Shown in pieces: positions 36,380-47,300 of a DNA stretch of 64,000 nt. Position numbers and translations under genes: made by a program. The notes under the pieces are model-generated. The model was not told where the DNA came from. It worked only from the letters and a program-made list of their open reading frames with translations, and ran no database searches. The DNA is taken from assembly GCA_041392475.1 (NCBI GenBank), contig JAWKLZ010000002.1, positions 2,116,501 through 2,180,500 on the forward strand. The letters run 5' to 3'. The stretch comes from Chitinophagales bacterium. Its GTDB lineage: Bacteria; Bacteroidota; Bacteroidia; Chitinophagales; UBA2359. The number at the start of each line of letters is the position of its first letter. Position 1 is the stretch's first letter.

Positions 36380-37285
36380 ATGTTTCAAAAATACATTCTG
36401 TTTTCATTCTTAATGGTATTAGTTGGTTTTTCTTCCCTTCAAGCGCAGCAAGACCCTGCGAACTTGGTATATGAAACTTTTTTGGGTACTCGGTTGATTC
36501 ATACACATACCAATGAAACAGTCGAAAAGGGAAAGTTGGATATTTTGATTACCCACCGTTTTGGAGATATGGCGGGTGAATTAGGAGGCTTCAATAATTT
36601 TTTTGGCTTCGACAATCTTGCCGATGTTCGGATTGCTTTTGAGTATGGCGTATCGCAGCGATTGACACTTGGTGTTGGACGTAGCAAGGGTTTTAGTGGG
36701 CCATTGAAGTTGGTGGACGGTTTGGCAAAATACCGCTTACTTCAACAAACGGTTGATAATAAAATGCCTTTTTCGGTTACCTTGTATGGCAATGCAGTGG
36801 TTTCTCATGCAAAAGCTACGGAAGACCCTTCTTTGGCAACGAGCTTCCAAAAGTTTGCCCACCGTATGTCTTTTGATGCACAGATGATCATTGCCCGAAA
36901 ATTTTCGGATAGGTTTTCATTGCAGGTAATGCCCAATTTCTTACACCGAAACTTTGTGGCGGCAGGTGACGAAAACAACAATTTTTCGATAGGTATTGCA
37001 GGTCGTGTGGCATTGAGCAAACACATTGGATTGATTTTCGACTACTACCAATTCTTTTCTGCTTACCGAGACAATATCAACAATCAAGAGGGGGAAAGTC
37101 TGGTGAAATACTACAATCCTTTGGGGATTGGCTTGGAAATTAAAACGGGAGGACACGTTTTCTTGCTCAATTTTTCCAATTCTCCTGGCATTATCGAAAA
37201 TCAATATCTGCCTTATACCAACAAGAATTGGGGCGATGGTGAGTTTCGTTTGGGCTTCAATATTTCAAGACCGATTCAACTTTAA
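36380..37285 (+). CDS. DUF5777 family outer-membrane beta-barrel protein
   Basis: This 301-residue protein has a signal peptide (end LQAQ). The mature part shows the DUF5777 pattern: FLGTRLIHTHTNETVEKGKL, ITHRFGDMAGELGGFNNFFG and FEYGVSQRLTLGVGRS, with alternating hydrophobic strands and a final strand ending in GFNISRPIQL, consistent with an outer-membrane barrel of roughly 12-14 strands. Such genes often neighbour cytochrome-like lipoproteins and choice-of-anchor V proteins, as here. The substrate or role is unknown. Confidence 0.82.
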   Translation: MFQKYILFSFLMVLVGFSSLQAQQDPANLVYETFLGTRLIHTHTNETVEKGKLDILITHRFGDMAGELGGFNNFFGFDNLADVRIAFEYGVSQRLTLGVGRSKGFSGPLKLVDGLAKYRLLQQTVDNKMPFSVTLYGNAVVSHAKATEDPSLATSFQKFAHRMSFDAQMIIARKFSDRFSLQVMPNFLHRNFVAAGDENNNFSIGIAGRVALSKHIGLIFDYYQFFSAYRDNINNQEGESLVKYYNPLGIGLEIKTGGHVFLLNFSNSPGIIENQYLPYTNKNWGDGEFRLGFNISRPIQL

Positions 37286-37367
37286 GAGTGTATTGTCATT
37301 TTTTGGATTGAATTATAACATGGCTTTGAGATTGAATTTGTACTCAACTCCTATTTAAGAAAAAAAA

Positions 37368-37409
37368 GAGAGCGAATAATTGTTACAATTATTCGCTCTC
37401 TTTTTTTTT
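37368..37409. terminator. Bidirectional intrinsic terminator
   Basis: A stem of about 14 bp, gagagcgaataatt/aattattcgctctc, with a small loop is flanked by A7-8 on the left and T9 on the right. It serves both the DUF5777 gene and the convergent CHU_C gene. Confidence 0.92.
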
Positions 37410-37426
37410 ATGGAAAACAGTGTTTT

Positions 37427-40213
37427 CTATCGAATCAACGTCAAATTCCCCTGATACAATCGTTGGTCATCGTTGTTGAACGTGACAACCAAGTAATACA
37501 CATATACTCCAATGTTTTGCGGTTCAAATTTGTAAGTGCCATCCCAACCATTGAGCGTTGGATTTTGGCTTTCGAAAACTCGGTTGCCACTTCTGTCATA
37601 GATTGCAAATTCCGCTTCTCTAAAGTCTCTCAGCGAAATCCTAAATTCATCATTGAAGCCATCACCATTTGGGCTAAAAGCTTTTGGAATGGCGATTCTG
37701 CTCTCTTGTACCACATTGACTCTATAAGTGGCAGACACTGAGCAATTGCTATTCAATTCTGAAATGACTACACTGTAATTGGTAGAAGCATTGGGGGAGG
37801 CAATAGGATTAGGACAATTGCTACAACTCAAATCATCAGACGGTGACCATATATAAGTCAATGGATTGCCATTGCTGATACTTGCATCAACGCCCAATGT
37901 AATGCTTTGATCAGGGCGAATGAGTGTATCTTGTGCGGCATTGCTTACTTCAATTGATACTAATTCAATGTCTTGTGTTTCCACATTGGAGCAGTTGCCG
38001 CCTACTTCTACGGTCAATGAAACGGTTTGAGTGCTGACAGTAGTCCATTGTACTACGGGATTGGAGTCATTGCCGCTTATTTGTGTGCCATCGCCAAAAT
38101 TCCATGTAAATGTAGCTGTATTTGGATTTGCATTACCGTTGTAAACAATGTTCACCTCTTCGCCTATACAAGCAGAAGAAGCAACAGAAAAAACTGCGGT
38201 CGGTTCTGAAAATACATCAATCAATCGGCAATCTTGTGTAGGGCAACCCGTCACGGGGTCTGTATAAGTGGCACAAATCTCGTGTGTGCCGATTCCTGCC
38301 AAATTGGTATTGAAGATATTGGAGTTATTACTGATGCCAGGCCCTGCAAAAACTGCAGCAGCAATAGTAGCCGTGAGAGGAATATCGCCAGTTAATTCAC
38401 AATATCCATTGTCCAAATTTTGAATGGTTAATGTTGGAGGAGCTACAATGCTTACATCTGCTGTTGTTGTTACACTACAACTGGAATTGGGGGTCGAATA
38501 AGTGATGGTATAAGTATTGCCTGCAATGGTAGAACTGATGTCTATTTCGCCTGTTGCAGCATCTATCAATGCTCCACCACTGATAGAAAAAGTTCCTCCC
38601 TGAGTAGATTCTGCGCTCAATGTAGGTAGGGCAGGTGGAGAATTTTCATCGAAACAAATAGGGCTATCGTAAGCTACATTCGCTACACCTACATCCCGAA
38701 CAATCACGGATACTTCGGTCGGCACATTGCTACACTCATCGTTTACTTTGGTGATGTAAAATAAAAAAGGTGTATTTATAGCAGTGATGTATTGACCAAC
38801 ATCTAATTGGTTGCCACTTCCCAACAAACTATCCAAACTGTTGTCCAAGTAAAAATTGTAGGTATCGGCAGGGTTGTTTATGATGAGGGTCAAATCATCT
38901 CCTTCACAAACGTCCAAGTCCTCCACAGGCACGCGAATATCTGCTTCGCTAATGTCGAAAACCAACTGAGTACCGTTGGTGGAAGTATTGTTACATAAGT
39001 CTTCAATGCTTCCGACAAGAGAAAGTGTGTATTGTCCAGCCACTTCAATGGCAGGTTCAAAAAGCAAATTGTAGTAGCGGTCGTATTCTGCTCCGTCTAG
39101 ACAAGCTTGTGAACTAACACCCATAATGGTATGACTGCCATCTGGTCCAACTAATTCAAAATCATCTGTTGTGACAGTACTACAAAATACATTTTCTGGC
39201 AATTTGAGACGGAGGTTGTTTGCTCCACACAAAATTGCTCCTTCTAAACTTGGAGGTTCGTCATCAAAAATAACTGCTGTAGAAAAATCAAAATTGATGG
39301 TATAGCCATTGGGCGAAACCGTAAACTGACTAACATTGATGACATAGGTTTCGTTTTCTTGAACAGGAATCAGTGCGTTTTGATTAAGGTCTTCTCCAAG
39401 AGCACTGTTCTGATTGGTAGCACCAGTAGCACCTGTCACACCTGCGGTAGAGGAATAATTGCAACTCATCAAAAGTGAAGGGTTGGTCGGAATTTCCTCA
39501 CAACCAGCATTGGTGATATTGAAAACCGCCCAATCATAGTCATCGTTTAAATCATTAGGAGTGATGGTAAAGCCCAAATCGCCGCTGCTCAATACAGTAA
39601 AAGTGTACCAAACACTGTTCTTTTCTCCGCCTACTAAACAAGTGTTGTCTTTACTAATTTCATCCAATACATTTCCTTCTCCTAAAAAGGAATTTGTTTC
39701 GGAATATTCCCCCAAACAAAGTGGAATAGCTCCCAAACAATCTTGTTCGGTAGGGAGCAATTCGACTTCAGGACAATCTTCTGTAAAACAGGACCAGTTT
39801 GCTTCCCAACCTGAAAGTTGGGTATCTGTATCGGAGCTAAAAACAACCGTGATACAACCACTATATGCTTGGAGGTCTGCAATAGTCTGTAAGCCTGTAC
39901 TGTGAAACAATAACTGTGGTGCTGTATTATCCATTCCATCGAATACCTCAATAACATCAAAGTTTGATTCAACCAATACTGTTCCCAGCGATAAACGAAT
40001 GCAATTAGGCGCAGAATTAGGACAAATCGTGAAGGTGAAATTTTCATTAGGCCCATAATTACCAATAGGTCCTCCGCTGTCATAGAGTGTTCCTTCACAG
40101 TCGGTTACAGTATTATTGCCCATGTTGTAGGTTGCTTGAGCAAAAGTATGTGTAGTGCCCAAAACTGCTAAAAAAAGGGCAATGAAGCAAATATTTATTA
40201 TAGGCTGTTTCAT
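37427..40213 (-). CDS. Large cell-surface protein: CUB domain, PKD-like domains, CHU_C (T9SS type B) end
   Basis: This 928-residue exported protein starts at the ATG at 40213; the frame upstream lacks a signal peptide, whereas this start gives one ending THTFAQA. It has an N-terminal CUB-like domain (about 25-130, with GPNENFTFTICP and FDVIEVFDGMDN), beta-sandwich adhesin segments, a PKD domain (TFTWNFGDGTQISG) and a last domain with AIPKAFSPNGDGFNDEFRI, the gliding-motility-associated CHU_C domain that directs export by T9SS and surface attachment. Many paired cysteines occur in the first half. Its role is probably adhesion. It lies behind a shared terminator, with pdxA upstream on the same strand. 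Confidence 0.9.
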   Translation of the reverse strand: MKQPIINICFIALFLAVLGTTHTFAQATYNMGNNTVTDCEGTLYDSGGPIGNYGPNENFTFTICPNSAPNCIRLSLGTVLVESNFDVIEVFDGMDNTAPQLLFHSTGLQTIADLQAYSGCITVVFSSDTDTQLSGWEANWSCFTEDCPEVELLPTEQDCLGAIPLCLGEYSETNSFLGEGNVLDEISKDNTCLVGGEKNSVWYTFTVLSSGDLGFTITPNDLNDDYDWAVFNITNAGCEEIPTNPSLLMSCNYSSTAGVTGATGATNQNSALGEDLNQNALIPVQENETYVINVSQFTVSPNGYTINFDFSTAVIFDDEPPSLEGAILCGANNLRLKLPENVFCSTVTTDDFELVGPDGSHTIMGVSSQACLDGAEYDRYYNLLFEPAIEVAGQYTLSLVGSIEDLCNNTSTNGTQLVFDISEADIRVPVEDLDVCEGDDLTLIINNPADTYNFYLDNSLDSLLGSGNQLDVGQYITAINTPFLFYITKVNDECSNVPTEVSVIVRDVGVANVAYDSPICFDENSPPALPTLSAESTQGGTFSISGGALIDAATGEIDISSTIAGNTYTITYSTPNSSCSVTTTADVSIVAPPTLTIQNLDNGYCELTGDIPLTATIAAAVFAGPGISNNSNIFNTNLAGIGTHEICATYTDPVTGCPTQDCRLIDVFSEPTAVFSVASSACIGEEVNIVYNGNANPNTATFTWNFGDGTQISGNDSNPVVQWTTVSTQTVSLTVEVGGNCSNVETQDIELVSIEVSNAAQDTLIRPDQSITLGVDASISNGNPLTYIWSPSDDLSCSNCPNPIASPNASTNYSVVISELNSNCSVSATYRVNVVQESRIAIPKAFSPNGDGFNDEFRISLRDFREAEFAIYDRSGNRVFESQNPTLNGWDGTYKFEPQNIGVYVYYLVVTFNNDDQRLYQGNLTLIR

Positions 40214-40303
40214 TATAATTAAATGGGATTTGAATGGGGTGAATACCTTAGTTGAAAACTCAAATTCAAAGCAGAACAATTTTTAGACTTTGGGCAAAAG
40301 ATT

Positions 40304-40397
40304 AAAGACTTAATAATCTAAAACATTTGATAATGAATATTTTGTGATAAATTACATTCAAAATATAATTTATTTACTATCAATATATTAAGTCTTT
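40304..40397. repeat. Inverted-repeat element in the CHU_C upstream gap
   Basis: Perfect 12-bp arms aaagacttaata/tattaagtcttt are 70 bases apart in a very AT-rich gap. Words just to the left (actcaaattcaaa, agactttggg) recall the element at 24630-24900, so it may be a degraded relative. Confidence 0.5.
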
Positions 40398-40495
40398 TGA
40401 CTTGGTAATTAAAATCAAATTGATTTGACTTATTAAATATGGAATCAGTTTTTTAGCACTATAACTTGAAAAGCAGTAAAATTGTTATACTCACA

Positions 40496-41668
40496 TTAGT
40501 TATTTTTTTCAATCAAGTCATTTTCATCCTCCAAAATTTCATTATTATCTTCTCTTATATTTTTATCCGAATACGACGACCCTCTGACCCTACTTGCCTT
40601 CTTCAATGGATTTGCGTTCATTTCATCAAAATTCTGTCTATGACGAATCACATCAATTCCCATGAAGATAGCCTCTCTAAAAGACTGCTCCGAAGCAATG
40701 TTTTTGCCTGCAATATCATAAGCTGTACCATGATCTGGAGAAGTCCGCACAATAGGTAATCCAGCCGTAAAATTCACTCCATGCCCAAAACTCAATGTTT
40801 TGAAGGGAACCAGGCCTTGGTCATGGTACATTGCCAAGATAGCATCAAACTGTTTGTAGAGACCCATCCCAAAAAAACCATCAGCAGCATAAGGACCAAA
40901 CACCAACATATTGTCATTCTTTGCCTTCTCCAAAGTAGGGATGATGATTTCCTCCTCTTCATGTCCAATCAACCCACTATCACCTGCATGAGGATTAAGA
41001 CCCAATACTGCAATCTTAGGTCGCACAATTCCGAAATCTCTTTTTAGAGAATCGTGCATTATGCGTAGTTTTTTCATGATTAATTTTTCCGAAATGTTCT
41101 TAGCAATGTCTTGGACAGGCACATGATTTGTCACCAACCCCACACGCAGTTGATTGCTCACCAAAAACATCATACTTGCCGAACCTTCAAATTTTTGGGT
41201 GATGTATTCAGTATGCCCAGGAAAAGGATTCTCACTGGTATTCAACAGACTTTTGTTAACAGGAGCAGTCAAAATCATATCCAATTCCCCCTCATTCAAA
41301 TCATACATTGCAGACTCAATGGCTCTGAGCGCAAATTTACCAACAACAGGATTTGGACGACCGATGGTAATAGGAACATCCTCCGTCCAACAATTCAATA
41401 CATTGCAGACACCTTCTTTCGCACGCTTTACCGAAGTAATAATATTGTAATTAAAATCATCATCTTGTAGTACCTTTTTGTAGTAGGAAATCACCCTTGA
41501 TGAGCCATATATAATGGGAACACAATATTTAAACATTCTCTCATCTTTGAATGTCTTGATAATTATTTCAGTACTAACACTGTTGATATCACCAATCGAA
41601 ATACCAATCTTGACTTTAGGCATTTCGGAATCACCGCCATCCTTATTTTTTTTATTTGTATTTTCCAT
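40496..41668 (-). CDS. pdxA: 4-hydroxythreonine-4-phosphate dehydrogenase
   Basis: PdxA oxidises 4-phosphohydroxy-L-threonine in DXP-dependent pyridoxal phosphate synthesis. From the ATG at 41668 it has 390 residues, somewhat long, because of an acidic/polar C-terminal tail (about 30 residues beyond PLKKASR). Metal-binding and active-site motifs are present: PFPGHTEYI, GLNPHAGDSG, AMYHDQGLVPFK and SPDHGTAYDIAGK. The N-terminal motif, usually GDxxGIGxE, reads GDINSVSTE. pepA lies upstream, 22 bases away on the same strand, so the two are probably cotranscribed. Confidence 0.92.
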   Translation of the reverse strand: MENTNKKNKDGGDSEMPKVKIGISIGDINSVSTEIIIKTFKDERMFKYCVPIIYGSSRVISYYKKVLQDDDFNYNIITSVKRAKEGVCNVLNCWTEDVPITIGRPNPVVGKFALRAIESAMYDLNEGELDMILTAPVNKSLLNTSENPFPGHTEYITQKFEGSASMMFLVSNQLRVGLVTNHVPVQDIAKNISEKLIMKKLRIMHDSLKRDFGIVRPKIAVLGLNPHAGDSGLIGHEEEEIIIPTLEKAKNDNMLVFGPYAADGFFGMGLYKQFDAILAMYHDQGLVPFKTLSFGHGVNFTAGLPIVRTSPDHGTAYDIAGKNIASEQSFREAIFMGIDVIRHRQNFDEMNANPLKKASRVRGSSYSDKNIREDNNEILEDENDLIEKNN

Positions 41669-41690
41669 CAGGCTCAATTTTGATTTTCTT

Positions 41691-43127
41691 TTAATTACTC
41701 AATTGTTTCTTCAAAAAATCATAGAACAACCGCACACCAGCACCAGAACCATTCTTGATACGGTAGCCACTTGTCTGAAAATTCCACCCCATTGGAGCCA
41801 TATCAATATGTATCCAAGGATAATTCGTGAAATGTTCCAAAAACTTTCCCGCCGTAATTGCTCCCGCAAACTTCCCCCCAATATTCTTCAAATCAGCAAT
41901 ATCGGATTTCAACATGTCTTTATAATCCTCCCAAAGCGGCATTTCAACCAAACGCTCGTGCACATTAAAACTACTTTCACGCAGCATAGTCTTGACCGAA
42001 TCTTCTGCATTGCCCATCATTAACATAGCACTCGTACCAATAGTCATCAACGCTGCACCAGTAAGCGTAGCGATATCAATTACCAATTTTGGGTTCAGTG
42101 ATTGTGCATAACTCAGTGCATCTGCCAACAACATTCTGCCTTCCGCATCCGTGTTCAATACCTCAACTGTCAGTTTGCTGTGCATCAATACCACATCACC
42201 AGGCACATATGCATTTTGCCCAGGGCGATTATCCGTAGCAGGAACCAAACCAATCACATTTAGAGGAAGTTTGTTTTTAGCAATGGCATATAATGCACCT
42301 ACAACCGCAGCACCTCCCCCCATATCGCTTTTCATAAAATCCATCGAATTTTCCGTAGGCTTCAAACTCAATCCACCTGTATCATACACCACTCCTTTTC
42401 CAATTAATACAATTGGCTGCTCGTTAACCGCATTATCAGGTTGCCATTTCAAAATAGAAAAAGAAGGTGGGTCAATACTTCCACGATTCACTGCCAAAAT
42501 ACCTCCCATTTCAGCCGCTTCAATTTGAGCCTTATCCCAAACCTCAACTTCAAAACCCACTTCAGCCCCTAAATGCTGCACCAATTCTCCAAATTTTGAA
42601 GCAGTGAGGTAAGACAAGGGTTCATTCACCAAATCTCTTGCAAAGAAAACTCCTTCAACTAAGTATTGTAATTCTTCAACTTGTGGTTTAGACAGACTAT
42701 TCTCCAAAATATATAAATGCTCAAAAAGATTTTTTTCCTTTTCCGAATTCTTTCGATACTTCAAAAACTGGTAACTAGACAATGCTAAACCTTCTGCAAA
42801 ATACCAAGTAACCATTAATTCTCTACTAAGATTGCATAAATTGACTCCCGACAATTTTAAATCATTAATGCTTTTGCTTAGTTTCGCACCCTGATTTCTC
42901 CATTGCTCTTGTGCGTCACAAACATCCGCTTTTGCTTCAATGATTACTATAAAAGTAGAATGCCCAGATTCATTGAGGTGAATGAAGTTTATTTTTTGTT
43001 CAATACATTGGTGAATATAGGCTATTTGCTGGGAAGACAAGGATGATTGCTCCCAATCTGTACCTTCATCTGCTAAATAAATACAGGTGAATGGCTTGTA
43101 GATAGAAGGCGTACTATATAATTGCAT
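41691..43127 (-). CDS. pepA: Leucyl aminopeptidase (M17 family)
   Basis: This cytosolic metallo-aminopeptidase has 478 residues from the ATG at 43127. The M17 core is clear: metal/active-site Lys in VLIGKGVVYDTGGLSLKP, the DMGGGAAVVGA stretch, and the signature NTDAEGRMLLADAL with its Asp/Glu ligands and Arg. The N-terminal domain is divergent as usual. The alternative start at 43157 lies inside a -7 box, so the internal ATG is preferred. It is divergent from rsmA and probably forms a transcript with pdxA. Confidence 0.93.
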   Translation of the reverse strand: MQLYSTPSIYKPFTCIYLADEGTDWEQSSLSSQQIAYIHQCIEQKINFIHLNESGHSTFIVIIEAKADVCDAQEQWRNQGAKLSKSINDLKLSGVNLCNLSRELMVTWYFAEGLALSSYQFLKYRKNSEKEKNLFEHLYILENSLSKPQVEELQYLVEGVFFARDLVNEPLSYLTASKFGELVQHLGAEVGFEVEVWDKAQIEAAEMGGILAVNRGSIDPPSFSILKWQPDNAVNEQPIVLIGKGVVYDTGGLSLKPTENSMDFMKSDMGGGAAVVGALYAIAKNKLPLNVIGLVPATDNRPGQNAYVPGDVVLMHSKLTVEVLNTDAEGRMLLADALSYAQSLNPKLVIDIATLTGAALMTIGTSAMLMMGNAEDSVKTMLRESSFNVHERLVEMPLWEDYKDMLKSDIADLKNIGGKFAGAITAGKFLEHFTNYPWIHIDMAPMGWNFQTSGYRIKNGSGAGVRLFYDFLKKQLSN

Positions 43128-43154
43128 AGTTGCTATTTTGGATAAAAGAAAGCA

Positions 43155-43162
43155 CAAAGTTA
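43155..43162 (-). promoter_or_regulatory. Candidate -7 box of pepA-pdxA (TAACTTTG)
   Basis: Exact TAnnTTTG on the minus strand, 28 bases before the pepA ATG. It lies in the narrow divergent region shared with rsmA. Confidence 0.5.
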
Positions 43163-43175
43163 AGGAATTAAAGAG

Positions 43176-43940
43176 ATGAAAAAGATAAAATCATTAGGGC
43201 AACATTTTTTGAATGACCAGGATATTGCACAACGCATTGTTCACAGCCTGCAATTGGGTGAAAATCCAATGACAACAGTGGTAGAAATCGGGCCAGGAGA
43301 AGGTGTTTTAACTCAATATTTATTAGATTTGCCCAATATTGAACTCTATGTAGTAGAATTGGATAGGCGACTTCCTGCATTATTACTCAAAAAATTTCCA
43401 CAGTTAGAAGACCATATCATTCACGAAGATATTTTAAAAGTTGACTTAGAAACTATTTTTACACACCCATTTTGCGTTATTGGCAATTTTCCGTATAATA
43501 TCTCAACAGAAATAATTTTCAAGATGATTGAATACCGCCACAAAATACCACAAATGGTCGGTATGTTTCAAAAAGAAGTAGCACAACGTATTGCTGCAAA
43601 ACCTGGTAGCAAAACTTATGGTGTCACCAGTGTACTTACACAACTTTACTTCGATGTAGAATACCTTTTTGAAGTGTCTAATGATTGTTTTACACCACCT
43701 CCTAAGGTGCAATCAGCCGTCATTCGTTTACAGCGTCACACCCGTTTTGATGAAAAATACACCTACAAAAAAGTGAGGCAAATAGTGAAGCTGGCTTTTG
43801 GACAAAGAAGGAAAAAACTGAGCAACGCATTGAAGGGAGTTTCCTTTTCGGATACGATATTTTTTGATACCTTAAAAGATAAACGAGCTGAACAATTAAG
43901 CGTAGAAGATTTTGTTGAGTTGTCATTATTTTGTCAGTAG
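43176..43940 (+). CDS. rsmA: 16S rRNA adenine dimethyltransferase RsmA (KsgA)
   Basis: RsmA dimethylates two adjacent adenines in helix 45 of 16S rRNA during late 30S maturation. The 254-residue protein shows all expected motifs: SLGQHFLNDQDIAQRIV at the N-terminus, SAM-binding VVEIGPGEGVLTQYLL (about 29-44), the acidic VVELDRR, catalytic GNFPYNIST (the N-x-P-Y motif), and PPPKVQSAVIRL near 180. The C-terminal small domain is complete. A 454-base non-coding region follows. Confidence 0.96.
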   Translation: MKKIKSLGQHFLNDQDIAQRIVHSLQLGENPMTTVVEIGPGEGVLTQYLLDLPNIELYVVELDRRLPALLLKKFPQLEDHIIHEDILKVDLETIFTHPFCVIGNFPYNISTEIIFKMIEYRHKIPQMVGMFQKEVAQRIAAKPGSKTYGVTSVLTQLYFDVEYLFEVSNDCFTPPPKVQSAVIRLQRHTRFDEKYTYKKVRQIVKLAFGQRRKKLSNALKGVSFSDTIFFDTLKDKRAEQLSVEDFVELSLFCQ

Positions 43941-44394
43941 CAAAATATGTCTTTTCAACGAATATCATTTTAGCAGATAGCAACTATTAGACAATTTACC
44001 CTTAATTTTATTGCGCTATTGAAACGATAAGTTTAAATATGTGTTTGAAGATAAAAGGTTGAATACGAGCATCTATAATTAGATAATTCTATTAAGTAAG
44101 AGATGAATTTGCTTTGATAAAGGTTAAATAAAGTATTTTTTTTTTCAACAAAAAAGCAGTTTTTTCGCCATTGGGTGAAAGAATCAAAATCTATTTCGAC
44201 ATTTGTAAGACAGATTTTGCAATATTAAAGTCAATTGATTGCAACTAATTGATGCACTTAGTTGGTCATAAAATAAACAAACAGGCATTCTATCTAAACA
44301 GGAAGCCTTATTATTTAACTATATTTGTGGGACTTTCCTACAACAAAAAATAAAATTTAGTCATAGGTTCAATATTAACCAAAAAAGTACACTT
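43941..44394. other. Long upstream region of the TonB-receptor operon
   Basis: This 454-base AT-rich gap has no credible gene. A -7 box TATATTTG lies at 44320-44327. The remainder shows a T10 run near 44140 and no strong hairpin; its length suggests regulator binding ahead of the receptor operon, but no operator was recognised. Confidence 0.45.
44320..44327 (+). promoter_or_regulatory. Candidate -7 box of the TonB-receptor operon (TATATTTG)
   Basis: Exact TAnnTTTG match 68 bases before the ATG; no -33 element was identified. Confidence 0.45.
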
Positions 44395-47300
44395 ATGATA
44401 AGACGATTATTACTCTTGTTTTTTATGCCCTTGCTATGTGCAAGTTTCGCTTATGCTCAAACTGGCGAAATCCAGGGCAAAGTTACGGACGCCGAAACAG
44501 GCGAAACGATTCCGTTTGTGAATGTATCTATAAATATCAGTGGCAACTTAGTGGGTACAACCACTGATTTTGATGGTATTTATTCGCTCAATTCCATCAG
44601 ACCAGGTGCTTACACCATTACCTTTTCTTATGTGGGGTTTCAAACCAAACAGGTAGATGGTGTACAAGTGAATGTGGACAAAACAACATTTTTGAATGCA
44701 GAATTGGGAACTTCAAGTGAAATACTTGATATTATTGAAGTAGTAGAGTATAAAGTTCCTCTATTGCAGTCCGACCAAACTTCAAGTGGACAAACAGTTA
44801 CTTCAGAACAGATTAAGTCTATGCCTACTCGAAATGTAAACTCCATTGCAGGTACTGCTGCAGGTGTATTTCAAGCAGATGAAAACAGTGGACTGAATGT
44901 AAAAGGTGCACGTGAAGAAGCTACTGACTACTACATCGATGGTATCAAAGTTCGTGGTACAAGTGCGATTCCCGCTACTTCTATTGAGCAGTTGACAGTT
45001 GTGACAGGAGGTGTTCCTGCAAGATATGGAGATGCTACAGGAGGGATTATCAACATCACTACCAAAGGCCCTTCTACTACGTTAGCAGGAGGATTAGAAG
45101 TAATCACATCTGAAGGATTAGACCCTTATGGTTATCGTTTGGGTAACTTTAGTTTGTCAGGTCCAATATTGAAAGCCAATAAAGGACAAGACGGAGAAAG
45201 AGCCATTCTTGGATTTTTCATGTCGGGTGAATACCTCTATGAGAAAGACGATGACCCTTCAGCTATCGGTACATGGAAGGTGAAAGACGATGTTTTGCAA
45301 AACATCATCGACAACCCTTTGAGTCGTTCAGAAACAGTCAGTGGTTTCCAAAAAAGTTCAGACTTTGTGACTTTTGATGATTTGGAAAAAATTGATGCCA
45401 AAAACAATGTAGCAAAAACGGAATACAGTTTTGCAGGTAAAGTAGATTTTCAACCTGTTGAAAACTTCAACTTTACACTCGGTGGTAACTTCAACTACAA
45501 TAGTGGAGGTACTGGTCGTCGTTCTGTAGCCTTTAGAGATTTCATGCGACGTTATGAGTTATTCGATGCAGACCACTCTCCTGAAATCGCCAATACCGTT
45601 TATCGAGTGTATGGACGATTTACGCAGCGATTTGCCAATAGAGAAGCCGTAGAAGGAGAAGACCAAAAACCATCGGTACTTCAAAATGCGTTTTATTCGC
45701 TTCAATTTGACTATACCAAAGCATTACTCAAAGCACAAGACCCAATTTTTGAAGACAGACTCTTTGAATACGGTTATGCAGGACAGTTCAATACTTACAG
45801 TGCGCCCAACTATGCCCAAACGGTGAAACAGTTGGCGAATGGCGTATCTATTCAAGGATGGGAGTTGCAAGGTTTCCAAGATACCTTGGTGACTTATACA
45901 CCTTCGGATATCAACCCTGTGAAGTCCAGACACAATGAGCAGTATTTTCTTTTGGCTGGCGACAACAAAGAACAGTTTTACCAAACTCGTGACCAAATAT
46001 TATTGAACAATGGTATTTTAAACGGGCCTGTTTCGACTTCTCTTTCTACGACCTACAACCTTTGGTACGCTCCAGGCAATCCTTATGGTGTTTACCAAAC
46101 AGATGATTCAGATCAATACCGATTGACTTTTAATGGTGCTTTTGACCTTAGAAAAACTGGAGCATCTGATAGAAACAAACATTCTATCCAATTTGGATTT
46201 GAATACGAACAGCGTGTTGACAGAAGTTGGTTGATTACACCCAATGATTTGTGGACACTCGCAGACCAGTTGATTGCTGCTCCTCAAAGGGGGTTGGCAT
46301 TAGACAAGAGTGCTGAATCTACTTATTTGATTATTGATGGTGAGCGTATTCCCTTTAGTGAATACAATGGTATAGACAAAATATTTAACTCCAATGATAC
46401 CATTACTTATGACATCATCAATACATTGACAAATGACCCCAACAATTATTTTGACCGAACTTTCCGTCAAAGATTGGGTTTTGGGGAAACAGAGTTCATA
46501 GATCCCTTCAATGTGACACCTGACCGCTATTCATTGGATATGTTTTCTGCGGATGAATTGTACCGAACAGGTGGGAATTCTGGTGTAGTAGATTATTATG
46601 GTTACGATTATTTGGGTAATAAATCTTCTGACCAACCTACTTTCGAAGATTTTTGGCGTGCAACCGATCCTTCAACAGGTATCAGAACACGACCTATTGA
46701 TGCGCTTCGACCTATCTATATGGCAGGGTACATTCAAGACAAATTCTACCTGAAAGATTTGCTTTTCAATATTGGTTTACGTGTTGACCGTTTTGATGCA
46801 AACATTCAAGTTCCTAAAGATAAATTTTCGCCTTTGTATGGTGTGAAACGAGCTGCCGAAGTTACGCAAGTAGGTGGACAAGCTGTTTCACATCCTTCAA
46901 CTATTGGAGAAGACTTTGTGGTATATGGCAATGCAGATGCTACGGATATAGTAGGATATAGAAATGGAGATCAATGGTATGACGAAAATGGTGAAGCTTT
47001 GAAAGACCCACGGGTATTGCTTCAAGGAGGTTCTTCTCCTATTCCGTTTTTGATTGAAGGACAAGCAGGCATTAGAGATGATGATGACTACAATCCTTCA
47101 TTGGCTTTTGAAGATTATGAGCCACAAGTGACCTTTATGCCTCGTATTTCTTTCTCTTTTGATATTTCTGACGAAGCTATTTTCTTTGCCCACTACGATG
47201 TACTTTCTCAACGTCCACAAGACCGTTTCCGTGCTACTCCTGATATTTGGTACTTCTTTGAAGCCAATGCATTGAGTGGTGTATTGGACAACCCTAACTT

